Origin: Terriglobia bacterium
GTDB lineage: Bacteria; Acidobacteriota; Terriglobia; Acidiferrales; UBA7541
Assembly (NCBI GenBank): GCA_023512135.1
Contig: JAIMAG010000001.1
Span: forward strand, 1 to 64,000
DNA: 64,000 nucleotides
Direction: 5' to 3'
Shown here: positions 48,833 to 56,533 of the stretch, piece after piece
How the letters are laid out: each line of letters begins with the position of its first letter
Numbering within the stretch: position 1 is the stretch's first letter
Program-made: the position numbers and the translations under genes
Notes under the pieces: generated by a model
The model's input: the letters and a program-made list of their open reading frames with translations, nothing else
Told to the model about the DNA's origin: nothing
Databases searched by the model: none

Positions 48833-49318
48833 TCACGGTTCGCGCAGCCATCCGGGCGGAATCCAGTGGCGGCGTGCTTCGTCGTAGATGGCTTCGATCT
48901 GGGCGAGCAGCTCAGCCTGGCGGGCTTCCAGCAGCGCGAGCTCGTTCTGCGGAGAAAGCCGCATGTGGCCGCGGTCGAGCCGCAGACCCGGCTCGTGCCA
49001 GGCCATCGGGTCCGCCAGGGCAGTGCGAAGGACAGCGATGCGCGCCACGATGGCGTCGCGTTCGGCCTCGAGCGGAGCGAGCCGCTCGCGATACCACGCC
49101 GGGTCGAGTTCCTTCCGATACCCGACTCCGGCAGCGGGCGGGGAAGGAAACGCCGCTGGATCGCCAAACTGAGACACCGCTGCAGACTGCAGCGAAGCAT
49201 CTTCGAGCGTGTCGTTGGTCCACACCGTGCGCTGCGGTGGAGCCGGTGCGAAGGCCGTGGAGGGCAGGTTCATCGCCAGCAGGAGTCCGATCGCAACGCA
49301 GACCGTCGTGTGCAACAC
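48833..49318 (-). CDS. secreted coiled-coil hypothetical protein
   Basis: 161 residues from a GTG with GGAGG five bases upstream. A signal peptide (VCVAIGLLLAMNLPSTAFA) is followed by a linker and a helical, charged region (WYRERLAPLEAERDAIVARI, then ELALLEARQAELLAQIEAIY) suited to a two-stranded coiled coil. It ends WIPPGWLREP. No family is recognised. It is downstream of the LolA-like gene on the same strand with 54 bp between, so they may form a small envelope operon. Confidence 0.75.
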   Translation of the reverse strand: MLHTTVCVAIGLLLAMNLPSTAFAPAPPQRTVWTNDTLEDASLQSAAVSQFGDPAAFPSPPAAGVGYRKELDPAWYRERLAPLEAERDAIVARIAVLRTALADPMAWHEPGLRLDRGHMRLSPQNELALLEARQAELLAQIEAIYDEARRHWIPPGWLREP

Positions 49319-49372
49319 GTTGGCCTCCCCGGGGACAAGGCGATTATAGCTCTCGCGGAACCGGTTGTGGAG

Positions 49373-50281
49373 CTATTGGGCGACGCCGGCCGGTCGCTGC
49401 GCGGCCAGCTCGCGTCGCAGCACGACCAGGGCTTCCGCCGGAGGCCCCAGCCGGCGATAGTCGCTGAATTCGATCTGTTCGTGCACGGAGAAGCCGAACA
49501 GAAATTTGCGTCCGCGGTAGTCGAATTCGTATCGCGCGGGCAGCCAGAGGCCCGGGGCGACTTCCCTCTGCTCGATCACAAAGGTGCCTCCGCGATACAG
49601 CTTGCCGAGAATGCCGCCGCCGAAGCTGATGTCTTTGAAAATCTCGGCTTCGGCGCGCACCAGTTGTGCGGACTGCTCGTCGATCCAGACCACCGCGCGA
49701 ACGCTCTGAAACGCCGCGGCGATCCGGCTGGGCGGGCGGAAGTCCGGATTCGGCTCCAGGAGAACGGTGGCCAGCGTGCGGCCGTTGCGCTGTTCGCGCC
49801 CCAGCCAGCGAACCAGGAAGGCCTCCCGGGTCGCTTCCACGGTCTGGTGGCGTTCGCGGCGACGCTTTTCGAACCGCTCCACTTTGGGCCGTTGCACGTC
49901 GCTGTTCGGGTTCTGGGCGCGCTCGAGTTCGCGGAGAACGCCTTCCAGTTGCTGGCGGATCTGCTCCGGGGAAATGGAACGATCCCCATCCCGCAGCAGG
50001 ACCCGGATCGTGCCCGTACCGGTGGGGAACACGCGATAGGTTTTGTCTTCCTTCAGCGCGGATTTTTCGGAGCTGCCCCGGAAAGAACGATGGCGTTCGG
50101 TGCGCTCGTATTCGAGCAGGGCCTCGTCGTTGCGATGCTGATTGGCGATTACCTGGAAGAGCAGCGCCCGCAGCTCTTCGCGGGAAGGGGCGGGTTCGGC
50201 GGCCGAGCGCACCTGGGCGCTCGGCGCGGCAAGCAGCGCCGTGGCGACAAACCATGCAAAAAACGCCCTGACTGCACGCAT
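49373..50281 (-). CDS. LolA-like periplasmic protein
   Basis: 302 residues from the ATG at 50281, which yields a clean signal peptide (VRAFFAWFVATALLAAPSAQ). The body is beta-rich: YRVFPTGTGTIRVLLRDGDR, TVEATREAFLVRWLGREQRN, SVRAVVWIDEQSAQLVRAEA, and LPARYEFDYRGRKFLFGFSV. This pattern resembles the half-barrel of outer-membrane lipoprotein-sorting (LolA/DUF-type) proteins seen in Acidobacteriota. It may carry lipoproteins or lipids across the periplasm; this is inferred from fold-like pattern only. Confidence 0.6.
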   Translation of the reverse strand: MRAVRAFFAWFVATALLAAPSAQVRSAAEPAPSREELRALLFQVIANQHRNDEALLEYERTERHRSFRGSSEKSALKEDKTYRVFPTGTGTIRVLLRDGDRSISPEQIRQQLEGVLRELERAQNPNSDVQRPKVERFEKRRRERHQTVEATREAFLVRWLGREQRNGRTLATVLLEPNPDFRPPSRIAAAFQSVRAVVWIDEQSAQLVRAEAEIFKDISFGGGILGKLYRGGTFVIEQREVAPGLWLPARYEFDYRGRKFLFGFSVHEQIEFSDYRRLGPPAEALVVLRRELAAQRPAGVAQ

Positions 50282-50372
50282 CCTGGCACGACCGCTCCCC
50301 ATGGGATGAATCGCGAGGCGGGAACGGTTGCACGACCATTGTACTCGGACTCGGCCAGTTCACAGAGGGCAA

Positions 50373-50634
50373 TCATCCGGAGCGGATCTCGACCAGGCGG
50401 TGCAGCAGGCCCGGCTCGCCGGCCACGCAGTGCAGGCCGGGCCAGGATTTGCTCGATCTCCTCTTCGAGGCGATAATGGGCGCTCAGGAGTTTCCCGGCG
50501 GTGCGGTGCCCACACAAAGAGCGAAAGCCCATGTACCCGAAGCAGGTGCGGGTTCCGTCGGTTTCAACAAGCAAAAATTGTTCGCGGGAAACCGCCAAGG
50601 GAAAATTACTTCGATTCGCTGGAATCCGGAACAT
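50373..50634 (-). pseudogene. possible small gene with one frameshift
   Basis: From the ATG at 50634 the frame reads MFRIPANRSNFPLAVSREQF, then LLVETDGTRTCFGYMGFRSL, and ends in HYRLEEEIEQILARP near 50440. A natural-looking C-terminus, GLHCVAGEPGLLHRLVEIRS and G-stop at 50373, is in the next frame. Either the original frame simply runs on into the neighbouring gene, or one base change broke an 87-residue protein. It is divergent from the O6-alkylguanine methyltransferase gene. No family recognised. Confidence 0.35.
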
Positions 50635-50688
50635 CCCACCGCTGGCCTGCTGGCAGTTTGCCGTAGCCCAGCATCCGGGAGGAACATC

Positions 50689-51219
50689 ATGACGAAGCAG
50701 GAAGAAAAACGTCGCGCCAGTGCGGTGCTCGACACCCCGGTGGGCAGACTGCGGGTAGTGGCTTCGCCCCGCGGCATCTGCCGGGTGACATTCGGCGCGC
50801 GCGGCCGGTCGGATGCCGACGGGGCTCCGGCAGCACGGCAGCATCTGGCGGCTGCGGTGGCGCAGTTGCGCGAGTACTTTGCGGGGCGACGCCGCCAGTT
50901 TCGTCTGCCCGTGGAGCTGGCGGGCACACGGCTCGAGCGGCGCATCTGGCGGGTCCTGTGCAGAATTCCTTACGGCAGCACCGTCAGCTATGGAGAGCTG
51001 GCCCGACAGCTGGGGATGCCGCGGGCCGCACGGGCCATCGGCCGGGCCTGCGCGAGCAATCCGGTGCCGGTGATTGTGCCCTGTCACCGGGTGGTGGCGG
51101 CGGACGGTTCGCTGCACGGCTTCGGTGGCGGGCTCTGGCGCAAGCAGCGCCTGCTCGAACAGGAAGGGGCGCGTCGCCCGCTGGAGCGGGCGGCCCGCCA
51201 GCCACACCGAAGGGTGTAA
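50689..51219 (+). CDS. ogt: methylated-DNA-protein cysteine methyltransferase
   Basis: 176 residues. The ATG follows GGAGG at six bases. The DNA-binding and transfer domain is complete: RRIWRVLCRIPYGSTVSYGE, ARAIGRACASNPVPVIVPCH with acceptor C132, then RVVAADGSLHGFGGGLWRKQ. The acceptor site reads VPCHRV instead of the common IPCHRV. The protein removes alkyl groups from O6 of guanine in DNA in one suicidal step. It lacks the Ada regulatory part, so it is the Ogt type. Confidence 0.94.
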   Translation: MTKQEEKRRASAVLDTPVGRLRVVASPRGICRVTFGARGRSDADGAPAARQHLAAAVAQLREYFAGRRRQFRLPVELAGTRLERRIWRVLCRIPYGSTVSYGELARQLGMPRAARAIGRACASNPVPVIVPCHRVVAADGSLHGFGGGLWRKQRLLEQEGARRPLERAARQPHRRV

Positions 51220-51307
51220 CCGCCGGAAGCCCAGCTGCGTCCATTGTGGCGATTGCAGCATCTAAACTCTTACAATTTTCATCAACCACTCAGGGAGGAA
51301 CCGAATC

Positions 51308-51943
51308 ATGCACAGGCGGTTTGGGGTTCGCATGCTGTTTCTGGCGGGGTTGCTGGCAATGGCGGCGGCGACGGCGCAAGCCGAGCGTCGGCCGTTTGTG
51401 TTTGACCGGTCGCACAGCCAGATCAACTTTGTTGCCGACGCGCTGCTGATCAGCGCGCACGGTTATTTCGAGCGGTTCGACGGAGAGATTCAGATTGACC
51501 GGGAGAACCTGGAAAACTCATCCATCCGGCTGGTGATCGAAGCGGCCAGCATCAACACGCGCAACGAGCGTCGCGACAACCACCTGCGCAGCGCCGACTT
51601 CTTCGACGCGGCGAATCACCCGCAGATCACCTTCACCAGCACCGCCATCCGCCGCGTGGACGAGAAAAACGTGGTCATCACCGGCGAGCTGACCATCCGC
51701 GGCAACACGCGCACGATCGAGGTGCCCGCGCAAATCGTGTTCCTGCGCGACACCAGCGGGCGCTTCCGCGGGCAGTTCCAGCTCAACCGCAAAGAGTTCG
51801 GGGTCAGCTACAATTCCGCGATGAACCCCATCGAAGACATGGTGACGGTGCAGTTCGACTTCCACCTGGTGGACCAGCAGGCCATGGAGCAACGCCGGCA
51901 GCAGCAACAGCGGCAGCAGCAGCCGGGCAGCTCGAGTCGGTAA
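51308..51943 (+). CDS. YceI-family periplasmic protein
   Basis: 211 residues with a signal peptide (LFLAGLLAMAAATAQA). The YceI lipocalin-like barrel is clear: FVFDRSHSQINFVADALLIS, FERFDGEIQIDRENLENSSI, DNHLRSADFFDAANHPQITF, and ITGELTIRGNTRTIEVPAQI. A glutamine-rich tail closes the protein. YceI proteins bind isoprenoid-type lipids and are often stress-induced. GGGAGG precedes the start. The gene follows ogt but has its own spacing of 88 bp. Confidence 0.92.
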   Translation: MHRRFGVRMLFLAGLLAMAAATAQAERRPFVFDRSHSQINFVADALLISAHGYFERFDGEIQIDRENLENSSIRLVIEAASINTRNERRDNHLRSADFFDAANHPQITFTSTAIRRVDEKNVVITGELTIRGNTRTIEVPAQIVFLRDTSGRFRGQFQLNRKEFGVSYNSAMNPIEDMVTVQFDFHLVDQQAMEQRRQQQQRQQQPGSSSR

Positions 51944-51981
51944 GCAAGCCAGCTCCGCCGGCGGCAGTCCGGGACACGGCG

Positions 51982-52557
51982 CTACGGCCGCGGGGATGAC
52001 TGCGCCTGGCGGGCGGCCGTCCACGGCGGCACCACGCCGTTGACGCGCGCGTAGGCGATCATCTGCCCGAGATGTTCATGGGCGTGCGTGGCCAGCAGGA
52101 GCAGCACGTTGCGGTAAGTGGAGTCGCGTCCGAACAAGCGCACGGCCTTGTCGAGGTCGGCGTCGGCTACACCGGCAACGGCCCGCTTCACGTGCGCGAA
52201 GCTGTCCTTCAGGTGCTCGATGATTTTTGCTTTGTCAGTCGTAGAGCGGTCGAACCCCTGCGGAGCGAAACCCTCTGGAGGCTGCACTCCCAGGGTCCGG
52301 GGAATCGAGTAATTGCCGCCGGCCACGTGCAGGAAAACCTCGCTGACCGAACGGACGCCCTCCCCGGGCCGCCAGGTGTATTTCTCCTGGGGGATGGCTT
52401 CGGCAAGTTGGACGAGTTTAGTTTCCGCGTCTTGAATCCAGTAGAGGATTTCGGCGCGCACTCCGGAGACGTTGGCCGGATCCTGCGCTCGCGCGGGCAC
52501 CCCGCACAGCCCGAGCAGCAGCACCGCACAACCGCCACGGCTGAGTAATCGTTTCAT
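51982..52557 (-). CDS. secreted DinB-family protein
   Basis: 191 residues with a signal peptide (GGCAVLLLGLCGVPARA). The four-helix DinB fold is recognised by the metal-binding histidines, one in SEVFLHVAGGNYS and two in LLATHAHEHLGQMIAYARVN, and by RPGEGVRSVSEV. DinB-like proteins use this site for thiol-dependent transfer (bacillithiol or mycothiol) or are of unknown activity. Export is common for the acidobacterial forms. It converges with the YceI gene. Confidence 0.9.
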   Translation of the reverse strand: MKRLLSRGGCAVLLLGLCGVPARAQDPANVSGVRAEILYWIQDAETKLVQLAEAIPQEKYTWRPGEGVRSVSEVFLHVAGGNYSIPRTLGVQPPEGFAPQGFDRSTTDKAKIIEHLKDSFAHVKRAVAGVADADLDKAVRLFGRDSTYRNVLLLLATHAHEHLGQMIAYARVNGVVPPWTAARQAQSSPRP

Positions 52558-52744
52558 CGGCGTCCCTTTCCCTGCCGGTACGGGCGGGGCCCGCAGCCGG
52601 CTCGGCGTGATCTGCTCCGACGGAGATTCCGCCGGGATGCAGCCTTTTTATCGCAATCCCGGGCCGGTGTCGAGTGCCGGGGCCTGCGGTAAACTTTGTC
52701 GCGGCGCCGAGCGTATAGATAAAGGAAGGCCGAGCACAAACGCC

Positions 52745-53995
52745 ATGCGAGCCGACCTGCTGGCCAAGACGGTGACGTTTCGCGAGACCCTGCGACTCGC
52801 TCTGGAGACACTGCGCAGCCACAAGCTGCGCAGTTTCCTGACGCTGCTCGGGGTGATTCTGGCGGTGGCGGCCCTGGTGGTGGTGATGAGCGCGGTCGAA
52901 GGGCTGAATCGCTACGTGGGCGAGCAAATTGCCAACTTCGGGGCCAACGTGTTCGTCGTGAACCAGATGGGCATCATCACCAGTCTGGAAGAATTCCTGA
53001 AGGCGCAGCGGCGGCCGCCCATCACCCTGGAAGATTTTCACTGGCTGCGCGAAAACATGGAACTGGCTGAAAGCGTCGCCGCCGGCGACGATACCCAGGT
53101 CGAGGTGCGCTACGGCAGCGAGGTGCTGGAAGAGGTCGCGCTGGTCGGGGTCACACCGAACTTTCTCGAGGTGCGTGGCTGGGCGCTGGCCCACGGCCGC
53201 TTCTTCACCGAGTCGGACGACCTGCGGCGGGCACCGGTCTGCGTGGTCGGCGCCGACATCACCGACCGCTTCTTTCCCCGATTGGACGCCATCGGCAAAA
53301 CCATCCGGCTGGGCGCCCAGTTCTGCGAAATTGTGGGCACGCTGAAGCGCATGGGCACGCTGCTCGGCCAGTCTGCCGACAATCTGGTTCTGATTCCGCT
53401 GGGGACGTTTCGCAAGGGCTGGTCGCGGCCGGGCGCGTCGCTGTTTCTGCTCGTGCAGGCCGCTTCGCCGGAGCTGATGCCGGCCGCCGAAGACGAAGCG
53501 CGGCTGCTGCTGCGGGCACGGCGCCATGTGCCCTACCGCGAGCCAGACAACTTCGGCATCATTGCGCCGAGCTCGATCACCAGCCTGTGGAAGCGGCTGA
53601 CGGGCACCATCTTTGCCACCGCGCTCGGGCTGACCTCGGTGTTCATGGTCGTCGGCGGAATCGTGATCATGAACATCATGCTGGCCAGTGTGACCGAGCG
53701 CACGCGCGAAATCGGCATCCGCAAGGCACTCGGGGCGCGCCGACGGCACATCGTGATGCAGTTCCTGGTCGAATCGGCCGTGCTGGCCGCCACCGGCGGG
53801 CTGATCGGGCTGGCGCTCGCCTTCGGATTCGGCGCGCTGGTGCAGATGGCGGTCGGCTTTCCGATGTACACGCCGCCCGGCGCGGTGGTGATCGCGCTGC
53901 TGCTGTCCACCTCCGTGGGGCTGTTCTTCGGCATCTACCCGGCGCTGCGCGCCGCGCGCCTGGAGCCGGTGGAAGCCATGCGCGCGGAGACCTGA
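52745..53995 (+). CDS. MacB-type ABC permease 1
   Basis: 416 residues with MacB topology. One N-terminal helix after LETLRSHKLRSFLTLLGVIL is followed by a large extracytoplasmic MacB_PCD domain (about 55-280, with VVGADITDRFFPRLDAIGKT). Three C-terminal helices close the protein (FMVVGGIVIMNIMLASVTER, ESAVLAATGGLIGLALAFGF, STSVGLFFGIYPALRAARLE). The coupling helix contains TREIGIRKALGARRRHIVMQ. It has no ATPase domain. The gene is 28 bp before a second permease of the same type, suggesting a heterodimer, and neither fusion protein nor ATPase is nearby. Confidence 0.92.
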   Translation: MRADLLAKTVTFRETLRLALETLRSHKLRSFLTLLGVILAVAALVVVMSAVEGLNRYVGEQIANFGANVFVVNQMGIITSLEEFLKAQRRPPITLEDFHWLRENMELAESVAAGDDTQVEVRYGSEVLEEVALVGVTPNFLEVRGWALAHGRFFTESDDLRRAPVCVVGADITDRFFPRLDAIGKTIRLGAQFCEIVGTLKRMGTLLGQSADNLVLIPLGTFRKGWSRPGASLFLLVQAASPELMPAAEDEARLLLRARRHVPYREPDNFGIIAPSSITSLWKRLTGTIFATALGLTSVFMVVGGIVIMNIMLASVTERTREIGIRKALGARRRHIVMQFLVESAVLAATGGLIGLALAFGFGALVQMAVGFPMYTPPGAVVIALLLSTSVGLFFGIYPALRAARLEPVEAMRAET

Positions 53996-54023
53996 GGCCC
54001 GAACGACGCTCCTGGCTGGTCCG

Positions 54024-55265
54024 ATGCAACTGCGACAAGACATCCGCGAGAACCTGGCTCTGGCCCTGGACACCATCCGCAACCACAAGCTGCGCAGCTT
54101 TCTGACCGTGCTCGGCGTGGTCATGGGAGTGGCGGTGCTGATTCTGGTGGTGGGGCTGGTGGCGGGCATTGACCAGGCCGTGGTGGAAGAGATGACCGGC
54201 TTCGGCACCGACACGGCCTACATCAGCCGCTTCGCGCAGGGGCCGCGGGTGGGCCGGCTGTCGCGCGAGGAACGGATGCGCAAACCGCTGGCACCGGAAG
54301 ATGCCGAGTTCATCCGCGCCGCCTGTCCGGCGGTGAAAACGGTGGCCACGAATATTTTCGTCTTCGGCCTGCACCAGGTGCGCTACCGCGACCAAACCGT
54401 GCAGCCGGTGGAATTCCGCGGCACGACGCCGGAGTTCGTCGAAGTCTACGGCAACGCCACGATGAAGGAAGGGCGCTTCTTCACCCCTTCGGAGAACCTG
54501 CACCGGCGCAACGTGGTGGTGCTCGGCGAAAACGTGGCCCAGGCACTGTTCCCTGCCGGCGACGCACTGGGGCGCGAGGTGCTGGTGAACGGCTTCGGGT
54601 TTCTGGTCATCGGCGTGTTTCAGAAACCGAAAGGCGGCTTCGGCGAAAGCGACGAAGACCGGCGCGTGGTGATCCCCTTCGAGACGCTGAAAAAACTCTA
54701 TCCCGCCGCTGAAGAAGTGGGCTTCCGCATCCTGGCCTACCCGGGCCAGATCGAGCAGGCGGTGGATCAGGTGCGCGAAGTGCTGCGGCGCCGCCGGAAC
54801 GTGGGCTACAACGAACCGGACAACTTCGCCATCACCACGGCAGCTCAGGCGATCGAGCAGTTCCGCAACATTGTGGGCGGCATCGCCATCACCGTGGTGG
54901 TGCTGAGCGCCGTCGGCCTGCTGGTGGGCGGCGTGGGCGTGATGAACATCATGCTCGTCTCCGTGACCGAGCGGACACGCGAGATCGGAGTCCGCAAGGC
55001 CATCGGCGCGCGACGGCGAGACATCGTCTGGCAGTTCCTGCTCGAAGCGATGACCCTGACCAGCCTGGGCGGAGCCGTCGGCATCGCGCTGGCCGCGGCC
55101 ATCATCGGGGCGGTGCGCGCGGCGACGACGCTGGCCGTCACGGTCCCGCTCTGGGCCGTGCTCGTCGGTCTGGGCGTTTCCGCCAGCGTGGGATTGATCT
55201 TCGGCGTCTGGCCGGCGATGAAAGCGGCCCGGCTCGATCCGGTCGAAGCCCTCCGCTACGAGTGA
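54024..55265 (+). CDS. MacB-type ABC permease 2
   Basis: 413 residues, homologous to the preceding gene with the same order: TIRNHKLRSFLTVLGVVMGV, the extracytoplasmic domain (VVVLGENVAQALFPAGDALG), and the helices GGVGVMNIMLVSVTERTREI, EAMTLTSLGGAVGIALAAAI and SASVGLIFGVWPAMKAARLD. It ends with PVEALRYE, typical of the family. Residues in the outer domain differ clearly from permease 1, which supports an asymmetric pair rather than a recent duplication. ATP must come from a separate subunit, and the orphan ATPase at 9.4-10.2 kb is the natural candidate. Confidence 0.92.
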   Translation: MQLRQDIRENLALALDTIRNHKLRSFLTVLGVVMGVAVLILVVGLVAGIDQAVVEEMTGFGTDTAYISRFAQGPRVGRLSREERMRKPLAPEDAEFIRAACPAVKTVATNIFVFGLHQVRYRDQTVQPVEFRGTTPEFVEVYGNATMKEGRFFTPSENLHRRNVVVLGENVAQALFPAGDALGREVLVNGFGFLVIGVFQKPKGGFGESDEDRRVVIPFETLKKLYPAAEEVGFRILAYPGQIEQAVDQVREVLRRRRNVGYNEPDNFAITTAAQAIEQFRNIVGGIAITVVVLSAVGLLVGGVGVMNIMLVSVTERTREIGVRKAIGARRRDIVWQFLLEAMTLTSLGGAVGIALAAAIIGAVRAATTLAVTVPLWAVLVGLGVSASVGLIFGVWPAMKAARLDPVEALRYE

Positions 55266-55311
55266 TCAGCCCGTGCAAAGCACATCGTGAAGCGGGTTCG
55301 CGCCGGCGCGC

Positions 55312-55971
55312 TCAGGGATGGGAGCCGGCAGCGACGGTTTGCAAGACCCGGAAGGCAGGGTCGCTCGCCCAGTGCCGCGGGAAGTTCTTGACGTAGTGTT
55401 TCAGGTGGCGAAACCAGAAGCCGCGAAACTTGAACGCTTCCATTTCCGCCAGCGCCTGTTCCGCAGTCCATCCCTGCACCGCGATGCGATACGCGGCCAG
55501 CATCACGCCGGTGCGTTCCGCGCCCCGCTGGCAGTGCACGAAGATTTTCCGGTTGCGGTGCTGCTGCAACAGTTGCAGGAACTCGGCCACCTGGCGGTTG
55601 TCCGGTTTCTGAAAACCGCTCCAGGGGATGTGAACCAAGCGGATGCCGAGCGCTTCGAGCCAGGCACGTTCCGGTTCCACGTCGTCGGCATCGTTGCGGA
55701 AGTTCACCACGATTTCGATGCCCAGCTCCCGCAAGCTGCGATAGCCGCCGGCCGCCGCATCGGGCTGTCCGCCGCGGTAGAGATTTTCATGCACCCGGCC
55801 CAGATTCGGCAGGCCAGGCATGCGCAGCTTTTCTGCGGGCGCAAATCGTGCGTCCGTTTCGCTGGCCGGAGCCGCTTTCTGCGCGACAAAAACGGCACCG
55901 TCGAAAAGAATCCCGGCGCAGAGCAACAACAGCGCGGCGAAGGTGAGGGCGGCTCGCTGCGAGCTGCGCAT
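55312..55971 (-). CDS. secreted or anchored dual-specificity-type phosphatase
   Basis: 219 residues from the ATG at 55971; an upstream start 17 codons earlier is open. An N-terminal hydrophobic segment (LTFAALLLLCAGILFDGAVF) exports or anchors the protein. The PTP loop is VHCQRGAERTG, with nucleophile C147 and R153. Upstream elements VVNFRNDADDVEPERAWLEA and VHIPWSGFQKPDNRQVAEFL match the DSP/tensin-like fold. It probably dephosphorylates proteins or phosphoinositide-like lipids outside the cytoplasm. It converges with the permease operon. Confidence 0.9.
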   Translation of the reverse strand: MRSSQRAALTFAALLLLCAGILFDGAVFVAQKAAPASETDARFAPAEKLRMPGLPNLGRVHENLYRGGQPDAAAGGYRSLRELGIEIVVNFRNDADDVEPERAWLEALGIRLVHIPWSGFQKPDNRQVAEFLQLLQQHRNRKIFVHCQRGAERTGVMLAAYRIAVQGWTAEQALAEMEAFKFRGFWFRHLKHYVKNFPRHWASDPAFRVLQTVAAGSHP

Positions 55972-56125
55972 GAGCACAGCGTAGCGGCCCGGCACCGCAG
56001 GGTCAACACACGGAAGAAGCACACCCCGGCGCGAGGCATGAGACCGCGCGTCACACGCCTCGCAAGAGGGCCACTAGGAATAGATACATTGAACAAATCG
56101 AATACAAAATTTTGCGCTTTTGGCC

Positions 56126-56153
56126 TTGACAAGTTCTCCCCCAGCCGTATACT
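56126..56153 (+). promoter_or_regulatory. strong sigma70-like promoter of nrdJ
   Basis: A perfect TTGACA (56126-56131) and TATACT (56148-56153) are 16 bp apart. It lies about 380 bp before the nrdJ start, which implies a leader of roughly 370 nt. No other gene fits between. Confidence 0.75.
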
Positions 56154-56392
56154 GCGCCCCAGGTTCGGGGGATTCGCAGCCGCCGGTCAGCTTGCTTTCG
56201 GGCCCTGCGACACCTTCCCGGCTGCCTCCAAACTAAGAGAATGGGCCCTGTGCCTCTGCTCGGCCCGCAGCGGGCACGCGCGGAAGGCGGCAGGCGGAGC
56301 CTCTCTCTTTTCGGCTTCCGGGAAGCCCTGAGGGACCCCCCGGGCCGCACACCGGCTGGCAAGACGGGCGCGGCTCTGACCGGCACAACACA

Positions 56393-56451
56393 CTGCACCC
56401 CGGATGGAGCGATGCGGTGCAGCGGCGGTACAATAGAACTACCGCCTCTGC
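56393..56451 (+). promoter_or_regulatory. mutually exclusive hairpins in the nrdJ leader
   Basis: Hairpin A pairs CTGCACC (56393-56399) with GGTGCAG (56416-56422). Hairpin B pairs GCAGCGGCGGTA (56419-56430) with TACCGCCTCTGC (56440-56451), with one mismatch and a 9-nt loop. They share nucleotides 56419-56422, so only one can form at a time. A further hairpin GGCTTCCGGGAAGCC lies at 56313-56327. This is the geometry of a switch or attenuator, but no T-run follows B and no known riboswitch motif was recognised. Confidence 0.45.
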
Positions 56452-56533
56452 CCACCACCCGGTCACCCCGGGCAGCAACTTGGCGGCCAGCGTCCCGAGG
56501 ATCAGCGGGCGCCGCGCCGGCGCGGAGGCGAAC

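Noticed and set aside
56160-56533. cobalamin riboswitch upstream of nrdJ
   Set aside because: The conserved B12 box (GCCACTG) and the other core segments are not found in the leader.
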